From Haemonchus contortus (lineage: Eukaryota; Nematoda; Chromadorea; Rhabditida; Trichostrongylidae): 64,000 bases of DNA. The notes beneath the pieces were generated by a model, which worked only from the letters and a program-made list of their open reading frames with translations, was not told where the DNA came from and searched no databases. The stretch is from NCBI GenBank assembly GCA_000469685.2, contig LS997565.1, positions 6,955,005-7,019,004 on the forward strand. The letters are read 5' to 3'. Below, piece by piece: positions 12,451 to 26,733 of the stretch. The translations under genes and the position numbers were made by a program. The number at the start of each line of letters is the position of its first letter. The stretch's first letter is position 1.

Positions 12451-15400
12451 AAAATCGAAATGGGCATCTCAAAAATGGGTCTGATGAATGCCGAAAACTT
12501 CCTTCTTCATTTCTATATATCAACAGGAGGTAAAAACGCGAGATAGATTTTTTTGGGAAGACTGATAATTTTTTTCATGGCAAAAAAGTGGTAAAACGGC
12601 AAACGAGGTAGTTTTGGGAAAGTGGTTGATGATACAGGCTTTCCTTTTCATGTATCAGACCTTAAAGCATCCAATTACACTCAAAACTTAGCAACTCAAG
12701 GAGGGATCACAGAGAGAAACTCCTAGAGTGTCCTCACCTAAGAGCGTTTCTCATAAGCAACTCCTATACTTATACTCCGCTCGAAATCGATCTCTCGCGC
12801 GGCCCGCTGCGCAACTCCACCGGTTCATTATAAATCCCTCACCTTGAGACATATTCAGAGTCAGATGAGCATGTTCTGCCTTCTCAGGCGCTTCGAATGT
12901 TGCCAGCGCCCAAAAGTGTGAGTTTATATTTTTTATATGCCCTTAATCAATTCAAAGCTTCCAATCCCCCCCCCCCCCTCCTTCATGTACCAAAGGAGCT
13001 GGCTCTGGAAGGGTAAGGGTCATATGATCGCTCCAGAATTCGATCCAACAAATTATTCAAAACTGACTAAATAAGGCTCTTACGAACGCACTACCTTATG
13101 ACTGGCGTGTGAACTCTGATTATTTATTTTTCATTATTTTTTTCTCAGGGAAAAAATTATTTAGTCAACTTACCACCAGTGGCTATCGCTCATCCCACTA
13201 GATTAAGCGAATAGTCACGTCATTGGTTCGTAAGAATAGCGTCTATTTTTTTCTTTTTTCGGTTGAATAGAGTTAATTTGTCATTGGGGAAGGGCCTATG
13301 TCCGTCGTTTTCATGACGAAAGGGCACTGCATGAATGCCATAACGAACAATCAAAATATCTCAAACCCCAAGACATGTACCACGAGACTTCTGATTACTT
13401 GGTTTCAAGCTCAGCGAAAACAGAATTGTCAGAAAAGGGTCTACAAGTGAGGGTGGGGGAGGGGGGAGGGAGAAGGGGAGAAATGGAGAAAAAGTAGAGC
13501 CGAGAAGAATGAGAGACGAAACCATGAAAATCATCGAATTGTCCGAAAAGGAGGGTCATGCAATGTTGGGCCTGGAAGGCTAATTGAGAAGTAACACCAA
13601 TTAATACAAAGTAAATTACTACTTAATGTAAAGAAGTTAATGGTCCAGCCTCATCTCGAAGCACTTTTTATGCGGACAACAACGGTCATAAGGGTATTTG
13701 AAAAGTTAATGTCTAAGTCTATCCTTCGACAGCAAAAAATCGCATGGCAACATATAAAATGCACCCAATTACAGTACGCCCACCTCATTGGGGACCTTGA
13801 TGGAGCCTATTTTGAGGTCCTTTTGATGAGCACCATGATCGCATGACATTCAACAAACAATAAGAATTTTTTCCATCTTCAGAATGGTCGATCTCATAGC
13901 GCAGTGGGTAGGGACATGGTCACCGATGCCGTCAACTAGAAATCGACAACTTTCCACTTTCATCCATTTTGAAGGGACATAATTTCTATTTCACGCTCAG
14001 ATAATTCTGAATGGTACCTCGCTATCAGACATATTTTCGTCAGAGAGCATCGGAAGCGACGATAATTCCAAATTTCCAAGACTACGCCTCGCTGAACTTC
14101 TCTATTTCACACATCTATGATTCTGAATGGGAAAACGGCGGGGAAAGCAACGTTGCAAAAGGAGCATCGAACGCTATAATTACCTGTAACCTGCAGAGCT
14201 TTGCTTTTCATTAAATTATGATTTTGTACAGCACATTACAGTATCACTAATTAGTACGTACATGAAGTTCAAAAATCTCGTCTCTAAAGGCTACGGGGGC
14301 GAAAACACCGTCGCAAAAAGTATGCATAATTAAAAGGCAAACGAATAGACAGTTGTTAATGCGAGGCGAGAAGCTACAGTAAACTTCTATAGTAAGCTGG
14401 GCCGTCAAATGGTCGTTCGTAAACAGACTATGGCCTCGGATGTCCACTTAGCGTAGCATGCTTGAACTTTCGTTGCTTATTGTTCCATGATTTCGAGTTC
14501 GGACTTTCCAAAACGTTTCTAGACGTACCTCCTTCCCCGCCCCCCCCCCCGTCCCTGACCTGACCTCAGGAGGTAAACTACCTACTCCAGTTACTGAAAT
14601 TTGGTTTTATCAATCTTTGGGGTGTTGTCAGACAACGTCCACTCAAACAGTCCAGTGAAAGGTTTGCAGCAAGGCAATTTTAAAATTTCCAACATCAGTC
14701 CTAAGTCTGAAAGTTGATTCGAATAGCTGCAAAATCGCTAGAACCTTGAAAATTGTGGTCCTAGCGATGCCTCCCTATGAATCCCTTAACAAGCAGCTCA
14801 GAACTCTAGTAAAGATCGTAAGGTAATTCGGAAGTTGTGAACATTCCATAAGTACTTTTGAAGGACACTCCCTGTCCGATAACAACATGTATCTTCGCTG
14901 AGGAAACTTCGAAGAATTTTTTTTTTGATTAATCAACGAAATTGAAAATTGAAAAGTAAGTGCCTGTTCACGTCCTCAGTGGTTCTCGAGAAAGGAGGCC
15001 ATATTCATGTTTTAGGTCTAATTTTGATAGAACGAGGTAATGGAGAGATCCAAGAATGACATGATGAACAGAAAGGGATAACCTGCCGAAATACTGAGAC
15101 ATGGAGGAAGCTCCTGCGGAACCTCCCTCACCTTGCCTACGGTACCTTGCCTTAGCCCACTTTCAGAATGAACCTTGAAAGAAGTAATTACTTTCCAAAC
15201 TCATACTAGTTGATTGATTAGATGAGAAAAGTTGCTAAACATAGGCTCTTTGAGACAACGTCACGCTGCTGTTGAACTTGCCATGTCTGCACTTAAATGC
15301 GTCAACAGCTCTTCAAGCACTCAGGGATACTTCAGCAAGCCACTGAATCCTCCTGAATTGAAGGGAATCGTGACTATCCATTCAAGAACATTCTAACCTT

Positions 15401-15554
15401 ACAAACATACTTATTATTTGGAATGAAAGACGAACTCAGGAAACGACAATGAAAGCCGAATTTCACTTTATGTAGCTACTGTTCAAAATGGGAAAAAAGA
15501 CCCATGTCGGGTTGTGCAAAGTGGCACAATATTTATATATATATAGCATGTTCA
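12451..15554. other. Intergenic DNA with homopolymer tracts
   Basis: The stretch holds a poly-C run near 12965-12980, a G-rich purine tract near 13450-13485 and a second poly-C run near 14537-14552. I recognise no gene or RNA here. Confidence 0.45.
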
Positions 15555-15765
15555 GGAAATAGAATCCCGGATCGACACCAGCCGAGGCCATCCAGCCTTT
15601 CATCCCTCCCGGTTGGCTCTCCTTTCATGGTCAGAAGAAAAACACTGATTTTCACATTGGCACTCCACCTCAAGTCATTGCATCGGCCAAATACGCCATG
15701 CTACGATCTTGAATGAAGTCGATTGTAAGGAACAATTTCACAGGCGGGATTGATCAACGTCAAGG
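15555..15765 (+). repeat. tRNA-derived SINE copy
   Basis: From 'agaatcccggatcgaca' (B-box side) through 'ttcatccctcccgg', 'caagtcattgcatcgg' and 'gggattgatcaacgtcaagg', the copy follows the plus-orientation consensus. The 5' head is missing or too diverged to see. Confidence 0.75.
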
Positions 15766-18700
15766 GACGTTTGAGACTTCAGAATAAGAGAATTCTTGGG
15801 CTAGGTAGAAAACAGAACTGAAAAAACACTGAAAGAGCGTGTTGAACTCGTCTGCTATGGCGTGCACTAGACAGAGCGGAAGGATTTCAGAAAAATTCAA
15901 ATAAGAATGAATACGATATGAAGTTTCGTGTGATTTGTCACATCCTTTGTCGCAAGCTTCGCTATCAATTTCGTACTTCCCACTTCCATGCAACTTCTAC
16001 GATTGGAGAGCACGAGACGATTTCATAGGAACAGCTTGAGAAAAAACCATCTGCAAGATGTGAGAATGGCTAGCTAATGAGCACTATTTCAGAGAAAAGG
16101 AGTGAAGGAGAGATTTTTCGAGTGAAGGGGCCGTCTTTATTAGTCTCCAGACTCAGAGAGTAGCAGCACAGACTTCAGAAGTTCGTGGCACACCTTCAAG
16201 AGGAAAATGCGACTGAATCGCGTTGACTAGTAAACAAACAATGATTTCCATCGCGGATGTGCTGGCCATTTTGTATTATTCATGACTGGTATGACGAACC
16301 TAGCACATAACAATATGAGTAACCAGTTCCCAGAGACAGTATGCTCGGTCTCCAGAAGTAATGGATTGGCCTGTTTCTGGTGAGGAGACAACTCGGAATG
16401 TAGTCTTTACTATAGTAATGTGACTTACTGGTTAGTACTCCTGCGTATCCAACACCATCAATCTCACCTCAAAAACATAGATTTTCTCTGAGAATCAAGG
16501 GTTTTTGATCATAACATTGACCTCGTAGAAGTCGATATCAAATCTGAGTTGAAGTAGGATGTAGGGCGCATACAAACAGAGTTGATCAATAATTTACAGT
16601 ACATTCATAAGAATAGAATAACACCTAATACATAGACCCTCCAACAATCAAAACATAAGGAACAATTGTAATGCTCATCCCTTATTGATTTCAACGTAAT
16701 GCGCCATGCATTCAGTTTCATTTCAAGGTCACTGAGAAATTCATTTGAACATGCTCGTGAAAACGTTCTATATAAACCTTATACTAATTACTGTCCTGAG
16801 CTGTTAATCAGTCGCATAGGACTACTTGTGAGGGTTGCCAGAAGGGTGGAAGAAAAGCCGAATCGATAGAAAGTCGGTTTTGCATCAGTGAACAATCCCT
16901 TTATGAGAAAGAATAAATTCATTCGCCTCATAACGTCATCCAGATAGACTCAAGTGGTTAGGCAGCGGGAAATAAATCAATTGATGATGAAGGGACTGGA
17001 AGTAGGCTATTACTTAACTTAAAGGTAGACCTTAGGTGGCTATAAGTTGGACCAGATTAATAAAGAAAAAGGACTGAATGACCTGAGAGAGTTATTACTT
17101 TACTACTGGAGAACTGATTCCCACAGGAAACAAAGTCGAAGTGGGGAGGGGATAGAGCAAACAATAGCTTCCCTGATTTCCTTTGGTGAGACTTCTGATA
17201 TCGCGACCAATATGGGCAGATAGAGCATGTTACAATATGTAAGAATCCTGGAGATCTTTCCAAACTGACATCCCCTAAAGTGGGAGGGGGGTTGTATTTG
17301 GCCAGTTATAGAGAAGACGTAGTAATGAAAAGGATGCAGGGGTAGATTTTGAAAAAAAAAAAACGTGGGAACCAGTGCTACCTCGTACATAGTAGGTATA
17401 GTCTTCGAGATTTTTTAAAATTGAGTGGACATGGGAATCGTGTTTCCGGGAGGGGCTTGATGAACAGAGCACTTACCGACAACTAGACTTCTCCTTAGCC
17501 GCAGAGCTGGCTGTGAGGGCTGTCAGGGAGCGGGGGCACTAAAAATTGTTTTTCAGCACATTAACGCCCTAATTAATGGATCGGCGTGATGGCTCAATTT
17601 TTCACAAAATTGATTAAATTTGATGAGTAATCGAGATTTTCCTGGAAGAATGAGTAGAGATCGAAAATCAGGGTCATTGAAGAGTTTGTAAGCCAATCCT
17701 GTCGGAAATTTTTCTCACATTTGACTCCCATACAAAGAGGTGGGGGCCTGCCTGAGATTTTCAAATATTATAAATTCACTTTTATATGAGGAGATCTGCT
17801 CAGGAACTCGTCCAACCAAGCTGCTGGTGTTTGCTTTCTACCGGACAGATTCCTCGTTGAAAAAGAGATCCCGGATGGAAGGTAGGGCTGATCAGAATCC
17901 GCTTTTCGAAGATCAGTTGACTAGAAGAGACGAACCCAACACATTTCCATAAGTGAGGAGGCGAAGTTCAAGACAACCATCGATGATGACATGATTCCTT
18001 GTTTCGAGGCGACCTTTCTGAATTTCGTTATGATCTCTCCGAAATTCGGCTCACTGATATGATCCCACCCTCATTCAATTCTCGAGTAAATAAGCACTCT
18101 CGGGAGAGACAGACGCCGATAGAAGGTGAAGGAAAAAAACCAAAATCTGGAAAGCTGTGACATTACATTCGAAAAGCCGCGCGAGATAGACCATGGCTTT
18201 CAATCTCAAATTGACACTGTAAAATTTCCAGGCAATGAAAAGCAAGTAAACGGAAACGAAATCGATGACATTAGGGTAACCGGTAGTATTGTAAATCCTG
18301 TATATAATGATTGGCAAATCCCATGCGGACTGTGTCTTAAATTTCGAGAGACAGACGGGAGTATGAAGAGAGTGACCGCTACGCAATCGCGCGCGCGCAT
18401 TTTTCACGTATTGCGCCGACGCGCTGATGAATGACTAGAACTTTCTCATAGAAAAAAAGGTATCGTGCTCATTTCAAAAAGCACAAACAGGCTAAATTCT
18501 CGAGAATCATAGACAGTTGCTGTGCTGTGCGCTTTCAACTAATATACTCTCATTAATCTCCCACCCGATTACGAAAAGAAGTTGAAAAATGACCAGCCAT
18601 GATTACCGCTACCTTAAATAAATCACCACAATCAGTCATTGAGATATTTTGGCAAAAACTATAGAAAAGGAGGAGTTTTTGGTACATATAAAGGTAGACA

Positions 18701-19144
18701 TCCTAGATCCAGGACAGAGGTGGGTCATTAGGGCCGCTTTCCGCGAATGATTAGGGCCCGTTAAGGGGGTGATGCTGCTCGGATGATGTCATTTCACGTG
18801 AAACTGACAATTCAATAAGGGTATAGCCTCGACAGAGCCAACCGCTGCTGTACCGCGGTAAACCAATTCATTTTTTTAAAGCACTTTGTATAACGAGAAG
18901 GCTAAATAGTTCAGCAGTGGCAAAGAGAGGAAAATAGCCCGAAATCCATAATATGAGGCCCTTATTCCAGCTGATCAGACGTTTGGGTGAGTTTTCGCCT
19001 TACTGAGTTCAATTGAATTAACTTTTCCCCTAGGACGTATCCATAGTAAGGGGAATCGGTCGATAATCCCAGAGGTTTTGCTGAAACATTCGGAAGCAAA
19101 ATGTAGGTGGTATAACGCCAAGAACTGCACTATCACACACATGA
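15766..19144. other. Intergenic DNA, no gene recognised
   Basis: A 102-codon plus-strand frame at 18126-18434 has no recognisable family or splice context. Other frames are shorter. Nothing else was identified. Confidence 0.4.
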
Positions 19145-19385
19145 CTAAGGGGTCAAATTCTGGATTGGTACCCGTTAGGGTGAAACACACCTTCATTCCT
19201 GCGAGGTCTGTTAATTGGCACCAGATTCTTCTGGGAGGATGAAGTTCTTGAGTTCTACGTCGGGCTACCGCAAGTAAACGTAAAGGCAGTATGCGCACTC
19301 CAACCGCCACACGATTTCGATTGAGAGTCGAAAGCAGTGGCACCTCCCAGAAACTGAGTTGATCAACGTTCAAAGACCTTAACCT
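19145..19385 (+). repeat. tRNA-derived SINE copy, diverged
   Basis: The blocks 'ggggtcaaattctgga', 'ctgttaattggcaccag', 'ttctgggaggatgaag', 'accgcaagt' and 'gagttgatcaacg' keep the order of the plus-orientation consensus. Confidence 0.65.
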
Positions 19386-21759
19386 TCTAGACTCTACTAA
19401 GACGTCCAAAAATGTGACGATTTACACTCTCAAAGGGTATTTTCGAAATGACAGCTTTGCTCCGAAGCGAGTCAGAACTTTCCTTGCTGCCGAGGAAACA
19501 CTTGAAAATAAGAGCCAAATCCGTCGAAAGTTCAAACTAGATAGTTTTTACAACCAAGCGCTCAGATGCCAAGAACATGACTAACAATATACTGTAAGTA
19601 GATGAGAAGATGCTGAAGTTTTTAGCGATGATTATTCATTCTGAAGGTATTAGCTAGTAGTTTCATCTTGTTTGTTGACCTATTAAACTAAATTGGAAAT
19701 GTCAATCGTAGGAATAACGTCCTAGGAGATCGAGAATCGTAGGATCACTGAGTTTCAGAACCATCGTCCTGAAAATCATTAAATATTGTACCACTTTTCC
19801 AGAAAATACAGTCACTGAGTTTTGAAGCAGCTGGAAACAGCATTTTTCGGATGTTCTTCAGATCGACGACAGAGCAATACATGCCACTCTATTACTGCTA
19901 CTTTGTGAGACAGAACAGACCGAGCTACCCGAAGTCACCCACGTTAGTTGCAGGTGACTATCAAGAAGAAAATGGAATGAATTTTGCGATTCGGAGGGAT
20001 TCAATGAGTTTGTAGTCGTCTGATCGAGAGATTACAGCCAAACATACCCCCTGTAGTGCAACAGCTCAAATCATAACACGTTTTCCTACCTACAAATACA
20101 AAACAGCTAATATAAAAACGCACAAACACTACAGCAAGAGCTGCTGTATACCCTGGAAAAAGTTTTTGAGGGGCTCTAGGAGATAAGCAAACACATCTGA
20201 ATAAACCAGTCCATAGAAGTTGATTTTACAAACATGAGCCCGGCAAAGCCAGGTGTCATCGAAGTTTCCGAAAGTAAGCGCTAATGATCGCAATTAGTTC
20301 TGATTCATATAACTTCCTATGTGAAATGGATGCCGACATCACGGAAAGAAGTAAAAGCGCTCAGACTTTCATTCACGGATGATATCCCCCAGAAGCGATA
20401 GGTACGGTAGGAACATGGCACATCGTTGGCAAAGCATGGCTCAGGACATTCCCTCTCATGGATATCGGGTCAAGCACCGTTTAGCCAACGGAAGATGGGA
20501 GTGTACAGTATCTACTTTACGATTAACCTCCCATATTGAAAAGGTAATGTTAGAAATGAGCTTTACCATTGAGGACCATGACCGTTCTCCAGTGGTTCAT
20601 ATTAATCAGCCAAATTCTGGAGAAAAAAAACCTAACCTCATCCTCCCATCGGAAAGCAGGACATAGCCACAAGCACGTGGTCGTCTCCGATGAGCATGTA
20701 GGTGGAGAGTGAAAATTATGAGAACTTTTTGAAGAAAATTTATTATTAAATTATGTAAATCCTATAAACTCTACTCTCCGAGTACTATAACAACGTGCTC
20801 TAATTTCTCAAGAAAAGCCTTTAACAAGAAGTTCCCGGAAAGCAAAAGTACATTCGAAGGACAACAACGATGCATAAAAAGCGAGTATCTCCGGAGAAGG
20901 ATAACAAAAGTATAAGTGTCTATCTATCTAACAACTTTAGAAAATTCAAAAATATCAGAGCATTAGGCTCACAATTGTTTCGATCCGCCATGGGTCACGA
21001 AGAACGTTGACTTCAGAGATCCGCTTCCCTCTGCTGCTTATGAAGCATGCGATTATGACGAATCCCGATCAATAAATCAATATAATCTGTTCCGATCCAT
21101 TGAGCATACTGCGCGGCAACCGCACGCGTCCTAGGACGGTTGGCCTGTCGGCGGTCAAACTTCGGGATGGCACGGCCCCAACATAACATGATTGATTTTA
21201 GAATATGAGAAACAAATTTTCAAAACCAAGGCTAACAATCACAAGGCTTAAGCGTTCCATCGCTTCAAAGCAGCCGTTATTTGCTTGGATCGCTGATTTT
21301 GTAATTCCTTAAGCTCCTTGTTTATGATGTCCAAGTCGGCTGGTTTTTGTCCCTTCAACTGGGTAACCATCACATCGGCTGACGTTGTCGATGTGTTCTG
21401 AAATGATCATTTATTCTTCCTTTGTCATATAACCGATGTTGTACTCCGCACTGATCAGTTCTTCTTATTGTTAGGATGCACACTTCCAACAGACTGTCGT
21501 AATCGTTTTGGTAAATAGACCCTGAACAATGACTTGTGCGGATTAGTCGATATGAAGTCTTGTTCTAGTTATTTAACTAGGAACAAAGGAGTGACTTGAC
21601 TCGGCCGGAATCCGATACACGCACACGAATGGTAGCGTTGCTGCTAACAAACAACTCCATATTTGCTTAATTTTGGGCTCTACAAGTGCTGCCGAAATCA
21701 TATAATAGTTTTTTTTAAGAAGTCAAAAGTGTAAGAACTGGCGAAGTTTGAAACTACTC
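19386..21759. other. Intergenic DNA, no gene recognised
   Basis: A 95-codon plus-strand frame at 20379-20666 has no recognised domain. Nothing else stands out. Confidence 0.4.
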
Positions 21760-24250
21760 TACAACATTGACATCAAAAATTACAGCTAATCACCACAACT
21801 TTAGAACTATATCCACTCAGGGAAGCAAGAAGAGCATGGAGTTTTGTCTGAATTCGCGTAGATATATGAGAAAGTTTGCTTTCATTCGTGATTTCAAAAG
21901 AATAAATTATGAAGAACTCTCAAGGTTTTTGGACTCGCTTGATTGGTATAGCTCATTCACAGGTCTGAATGTAAACGAAATGTACGAGTTAGTTCTTTTT
22001 GTACTTCAACAATGCGTTGATAGATATGTTCCAGTGCGTAAGGTGCGATTGTGCCAAGCGCAAGTACCACGCTTCCTTCATCACCTTTTTGACAGGAAAG
22101 CTAATGCGTATAACAAAGCAGTGTGAATAATAGTCGCAGTGATTGGAATAGCTACTCGATCTTAGCGAGAAGGTTCGAAAGCAAAATGTATAAATTATTG
22201 CTTGGTAGAAAAGCAAATAATCGATAGTGGTAGCGCTGTTGATTTCTCTCCTTCAGAACAAAGTCAAAAAAGAGAATTCCAACATTATAGACGGCTGATG
22301 ATTTATTAATTTGTTCCGATTCAGAGAAAGCGGAATATTTCTCCGAACTTTTTTCGAAAGTCTTTGTTGAAGACAGGAGGAACTCTAGTGTTGATATGAT
22401 GTTACATGGGGCTTTCCAATGAATGGATGACTCATACTGGTTTAATGAACAAGAAATATTTGATGTTCTTTCAAAATAGAAATCCAATTCTACTATCACT
22501 CTTGATGGTATTCCTTTTAAGTTCAAGTTTATCTTTAATTTAAGTCTGTTTCGAGCTGAAGTGCCTGACAGGTGGAAGTTATCATATGTTGTTCCTATTC
22601 CAAAAAAGCCTCCGCATTCGATCCCCAGCAACTATAGGCCTGCAAGCATTACATCTATCTTTTGTAGAGTTTTCGAGAAACTAATTGAAAGGGTTATTGT
22701 GGAACACCTCGAAAAGCAGCGTGTTCCTCCTGATTGTCAGCATGGCTTTAGGAAAGCCAAGTCGACAGTTACTCAGTTGCTAGAGAGTTTAAATGATTGG
22801 ACAGATGCTTTAGAGCAGAAGAAGAGTGTTGATGTGGCTTATTTTGATTTTTGCAAGGTGTTTGACAAGGTGAACCACATTCAGCTTATTCAGAAGCTCA
22901 AACATGTTGGAATCCACCACCGGAGTACAGCATGGATTGAGAGTTATTTGAGTGGATGATTGTTCCAGGTTCAGATTGGGAACGCCTTTTCCACCGTTAA
23001 GGGGGCCCCAGTGGGGTTCCGCAAGGAGAGATGCTCTCTCCGTGTTATTTTGTATATATACATACGATCTCCCTAGTGTAGTAGAGGGGAAAATGATCTA
23101 AAGTGCAAGATGTTTGCTGATGATGTGAAGTTTTATAAGGCTGTAGTCTCTGAAATAGATTCCGTCTTAGTTCAAGGAGCTATTGAAAGAGTTGTTAAGT
23201 GGTCAAAACTCTGGGAGTTGTCGGTGTCCGCAAATGAAACCTCAGTTCTCAGCTTAGGTAAGGCTTGGGGTACTGTTAATAATTACGCCGATGGATCCAA
23301 ACTCAAAAATCTTACTGTCGTCGAATTTGGGAATTCTAATTGACAATAAGCTGTCTTTTGATGCTCACATCACGTCCTTAGTTCGTGAAGCTGAGGGTAG
23401 ATTAGCACAGCTCTTCCGAAGTTTGTACACAAAAGATCCTTGTATCCTCATCAAAGCCTACAAATCTGGTGTTCGCTCCATTTTGGAGCATGGGTCTATG
23501 GTTTTCTATCCATGTAAGAAAAATCGATTATTAAGTTGGAGTTAGTTCAAAATAGCTTCACTAGAAAAGTTTTTGTTCGAGCTCTTGGCTTTAATTATAA
23601 TTCCTGCCTAATTCAGTAAATTAAGCAAGAATTACTCCATGCGTAAGGGGCTGCCCCATCGTGGCGAGGTTCACCTTACTTAGTCCAGAAATGCCTACGA
23701 CATCTTCAGCTATGTTCTACATTTCATCTGACTTTTTCCGAAAGCACCATTCTTTCTAATGCACGACCCACCATCACGGGCATGTGGTTCGTCAAGCTCG
23801 CATGCGCTCTGCTCAACTTGCCCTATGCCTCACCCATTCCAAACTTAGCTCGACCTCTCCAAGTGTTTCTTGAGCAAATACTGAATTTGGTGACAGACAG
23901 ACTGCCTGACAGAAGCAAGCGTTCCATGTGCACAAGATTATTATTACATTTTATATGTGATTTAGGAAAGTGCACGAAAATGCATATAGAGAGGGGTAGG
24001 AGATATTCGGGGTCATGACAGCGAGGCAGCCAGGCTAAAAAATGTAACCCATTTCTTTTCGAGTAATGTAATGAGGCTCACGATCAGATGTTATTTCTCT
24101 GGCCCACTGCGATCTTACGTGGCCGACTCATCTAATGACCATGAATACCGGCAAAAGTTCATAAGGGACTCATATTGCGAATTTTCGACTGATGGACCAT
24201 TTCGCAAGTTCATCTCTGTACTTCCATCCACATACAATTTGTCACCTCAG
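21760..24250 (+). mobile_element. Decayed CR1/jockey-type non-LTR retrotransposon
   Basis: These are remnants of a LINE polyprotein in plus orientation, broken into several frames. The segment 21767-22126 resembles the linker between endonuclease and reverse transcriptase (a WxSS..DVN-like region followed by DRYVPVRK). The segment 22561-22959 holds reverse transcriptase blocks: VVPIPKK, SNYRPASITSIFCRVFEKLI, HGFRKAKST, and AYFDFCKVFDKV. The catalytic FADD motif follows at about 23110, and the late block with SLGILIDNKLSFD at about 23320. Further weak LINE-like sequence continues to the 3' end of the RPC4 gene. There are frameshifts and stops, for example after ESYLSG at 22959, so it cannot make an active enzyme. 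The clade is uncertain between CR1 and jockey. Confidence 0.85.
22561..23545 (+). pseudogene. Reverse transcriptase remnant of the LINE
   Basis: This is the best-preserved part of the retrotransposon. Fingers and palm blocks are readable in one frame to 22959. After a stop and frameshifts, the YxDD-type motif (here FADD at 23113-23124) and the thumb region resume in different frames. The catalytic DD is still present, but the frame is not continuous. Confidence 0.85.
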
Positions 24251-24256
24251 AGGTTT

Positions 24257-26719
24257 TCAAAAAGAATAATTAAATAAGAAACGAACTTCCGCTCCGACGG
24301 GTCTCAGTTGATTCCAATCCAACGATGCCGTGAAATTGTGGCGAACGTTTCCCATATAGTAAACAGCGTTGCGACTGCCGCTTCCTCCTCCGTGAGAATC
24401 CCCGAACCGTCCGCTTCCGTTATGCATCGCATAGTCATCAGGTGACTGCGAAACAGTTTCCACCATAACAACGCCCTTCAAATAAAACTTCATCAAACCT
24501 GTAAAGCACTGAAGAGGCTTTCCACCCTTAAAATACTTTTTGAAAAGTGTAGGAATTCGGAAGAACTTCTTAAAGGCTTCAAACATTAATCAGGATGCAA
24601 GGTGCGTCCCCGAGATTACCAAGACAGGATCTCATTTTCCCCATATCCCAAGAATTACGATTCTCACGTTGGGTGATTCAAATCCTCAACAAACCGCCTC
24701 ACCTGATGCTGACCTTCTGATGCAGTGTGGGCGACGTCCATTGTGTGCCCGCCCGATTTCAGCAATACTCGGCCGTCTTTTGTGATCACCAATTTGCCAA
24801 TACATCGACCGGATGGTAAATTCAGTTGCTCCACTGTGGCCTTTTCATTAGATTCTGGCAACAACCTCCCTTCTGTTGCATCCTGTAAAACAACTTATTT
24901 TGGTTGATTTTCTGAAAAAGGAGAAATAAATCTGTCTCAGAAGAAAATGAGAAAACACACCATTTTTGCATTCCCATTCGGCCGACAATTGTTGAATATG
25001 AGTTTGTCTTCTGAAGGTTTCTCCTGACTGAGGACTTTCAAGATACCAGGAAGTTGAAGCATAAAAAGTTCGTTCTCGCGTCTCTCTAAAATAAATGTCT
25101 CCACTATAAATGAAAATAACATTTTGTCTAAACAACGAAAGCCTTTTCTGTTTCTTAATAAACTTAATTAATGCTTTCCACGACAATCTCTTTTAAAATA
25201 GACGAAGGAAAACATTTACACGTTGAGTAAACCGGGAAATACAGAGAACACCACTACAATTTTGCATGAACATCCTCAATCGCATTCTAGTTGCACCCGC
25301 TCATGGGGAAGAAGGCTCAGTATTTGAGTATTTAAAGCCAGAAAGTGTGGGATTGAAATTCATGGAACGACAAAGGGGTTTAAATGAAATTAGTTAATAA
25401 GGATTAGGAAAATGGTTTCACAATTCTGATAACAAAAGAGTTTTGAAATGAAGAAAGATCAATACCACTCATGAGCACATTCTTCAGTATCCGTGCGGCT
25501 TTTCGACTATGTTTCAAAGTGGGACTTTCTTCATTCGCTTCATCATCGCCACCGGCTCCTCTGAAGTTCATTACAAATTTGAAAAGAAGAAAAGTTCACC
25601 CACCACTAACTTCCTAGGGTCATGAGGAACCTATTTAGATAAATAACCTCTCTTTACTGCTAAATTCAATTAAGAAAAAAAATCCGAGGCAGACAACTGT
25701 GAGGATCAGAAACTTTCAAGTGGTAGTCAGGAACTCACTCGACTACGTGCTCTTTACTGTCAGTGTCGATTTCAGCCTTTAACGCTTCTTCTTCCTCAAT
25801 AATTCGAGCTTTAACACTATTATCCATCAGATCAATAAACTGAGACTGAAGTTCGAGTGGAAGCACATGCGGCAGTACGGTACCACACTTGTAGTCAGAG
25901 ATGAACTAAAATTAAAAAAATAATTAGATTAAAATTTTTTTAGAAAAATAAAGGCAATCGAAATTTGATCCCATACCCCATCTCTAAGAAGCTCGCTTAG
26001 TTCTTGCAAATCTCCTTCATCATCACTTTGCCAAAGTTCTTCATAGCCTGCATATGCTGAGGGAACATTGCCGACTTTCTTATCTTCCTCAATCGGGACA
26101 GGTTCCTGCTTCACGTATCCTGTGACGACTGAAATTGCACTAAGTGAAGTAGATTCTGAAGAAACGCACAGAAGCATGTATCAGTAGTCACACCTCCTCC
26201 ATCACTCGATTCAACCTTCGGTTTTACACGTCGGCCGGGATCTGCTCCGCTTAGGCCTTCGGAGAAGATTCCCGAAGATTCGATGAGACCAGGCCGTTCC
26301 TTTCCGCCGTCTCTTCCTCCACGACCACGTCCTCTACCACCACGATGCGGAGGGCGACGTTCATTCCTGAGATAAGCGAATCTTTTTACGTACGTAGCAA
26401 AAGTAAGTTTTTGTCAGGCGCTTCAAACTAGAATTTAGTTTATATTGACAACATGGTCATTAAACAAAAACGTTGCGGACATCGGTAAATCATAATTATA
26501 AAAACAACGTAAAGGGTAGAGGGAAAGATAAAGCGGTAAGATGCGAATGAGCATTCCAAAAAAGGTCTATACACAGGTATTGCTCTTCAATAGTTAAACC
26601 CACTTCTTTCGTTTTGGAAGAGTGACAGGAGCGGATGTTTTGTCTTCACGTTTACCAGCAAGAGAAAGATTGGGCAGTACTCCACGTTTGGAACCCGACG
26701 GGCGTCCACGAGAAGACAT
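24257..26719 (-). CDS. POLR3D: RNA polymerase III subunit RPC4 (POLR3D/Rpc53 homologue)
   Basis: RPC4 is the Pol III subunit that works in initiation, termination and reinitiation of tRNA and 5S rRNA synthesis in the nucleus. I read eight exons: 26719-26604, 26366-26194, 26128-25977, 25905-25739, 25560-25466, 25103-24961, 24882-24703 and 24508-24257. All phases agree and the total is 1,278 nt, 425 residues (human protein about 400). The N-terminus is basic, with an RGRGRGG-type run at the start of exon 2. The middle is acidic (EELWQSDDEGD). Exon 6 has QLPGILKVL. The C-terminal RPC4 domain starts with GKLVITKDGRVLLKSGG and includes MDVAHTASEG and the terminal GNVRHNF block that matches GHVKHK in animal homologues. 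The last exon start rests on an acceptor ...CTTCAG at 24509. A TTTCAG acceptor lies 7 nt before the ATG. The identification rests mainly on the C-terminal domain. Confidence 0.88.
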
Positions 26720-26726
26720 CCCAAAC

Positions 26727-26733
26727 CTGAAAC
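26727..26733 (-). promoter_or_regulatory. Candidate trans-splice acceptor for RPC4
   Basis: On the minus strand GTTTCAG ends 7 nt before the ATG at 26719. There is no coding exon upstream in phase, so the site fits spliced-leader addition in a nematode. This is inferred from sequence only. Confidence 0.55.

Noticed and set aside
18126..18434. 102-codon plus-strand frame
   Set aside because: No recognisable domain or splice context; could be chance in a gene-poor region.
20379..20666. 95-codon plus-strand frame
   Set aside because: No family match by eye and no neighbouring exons.
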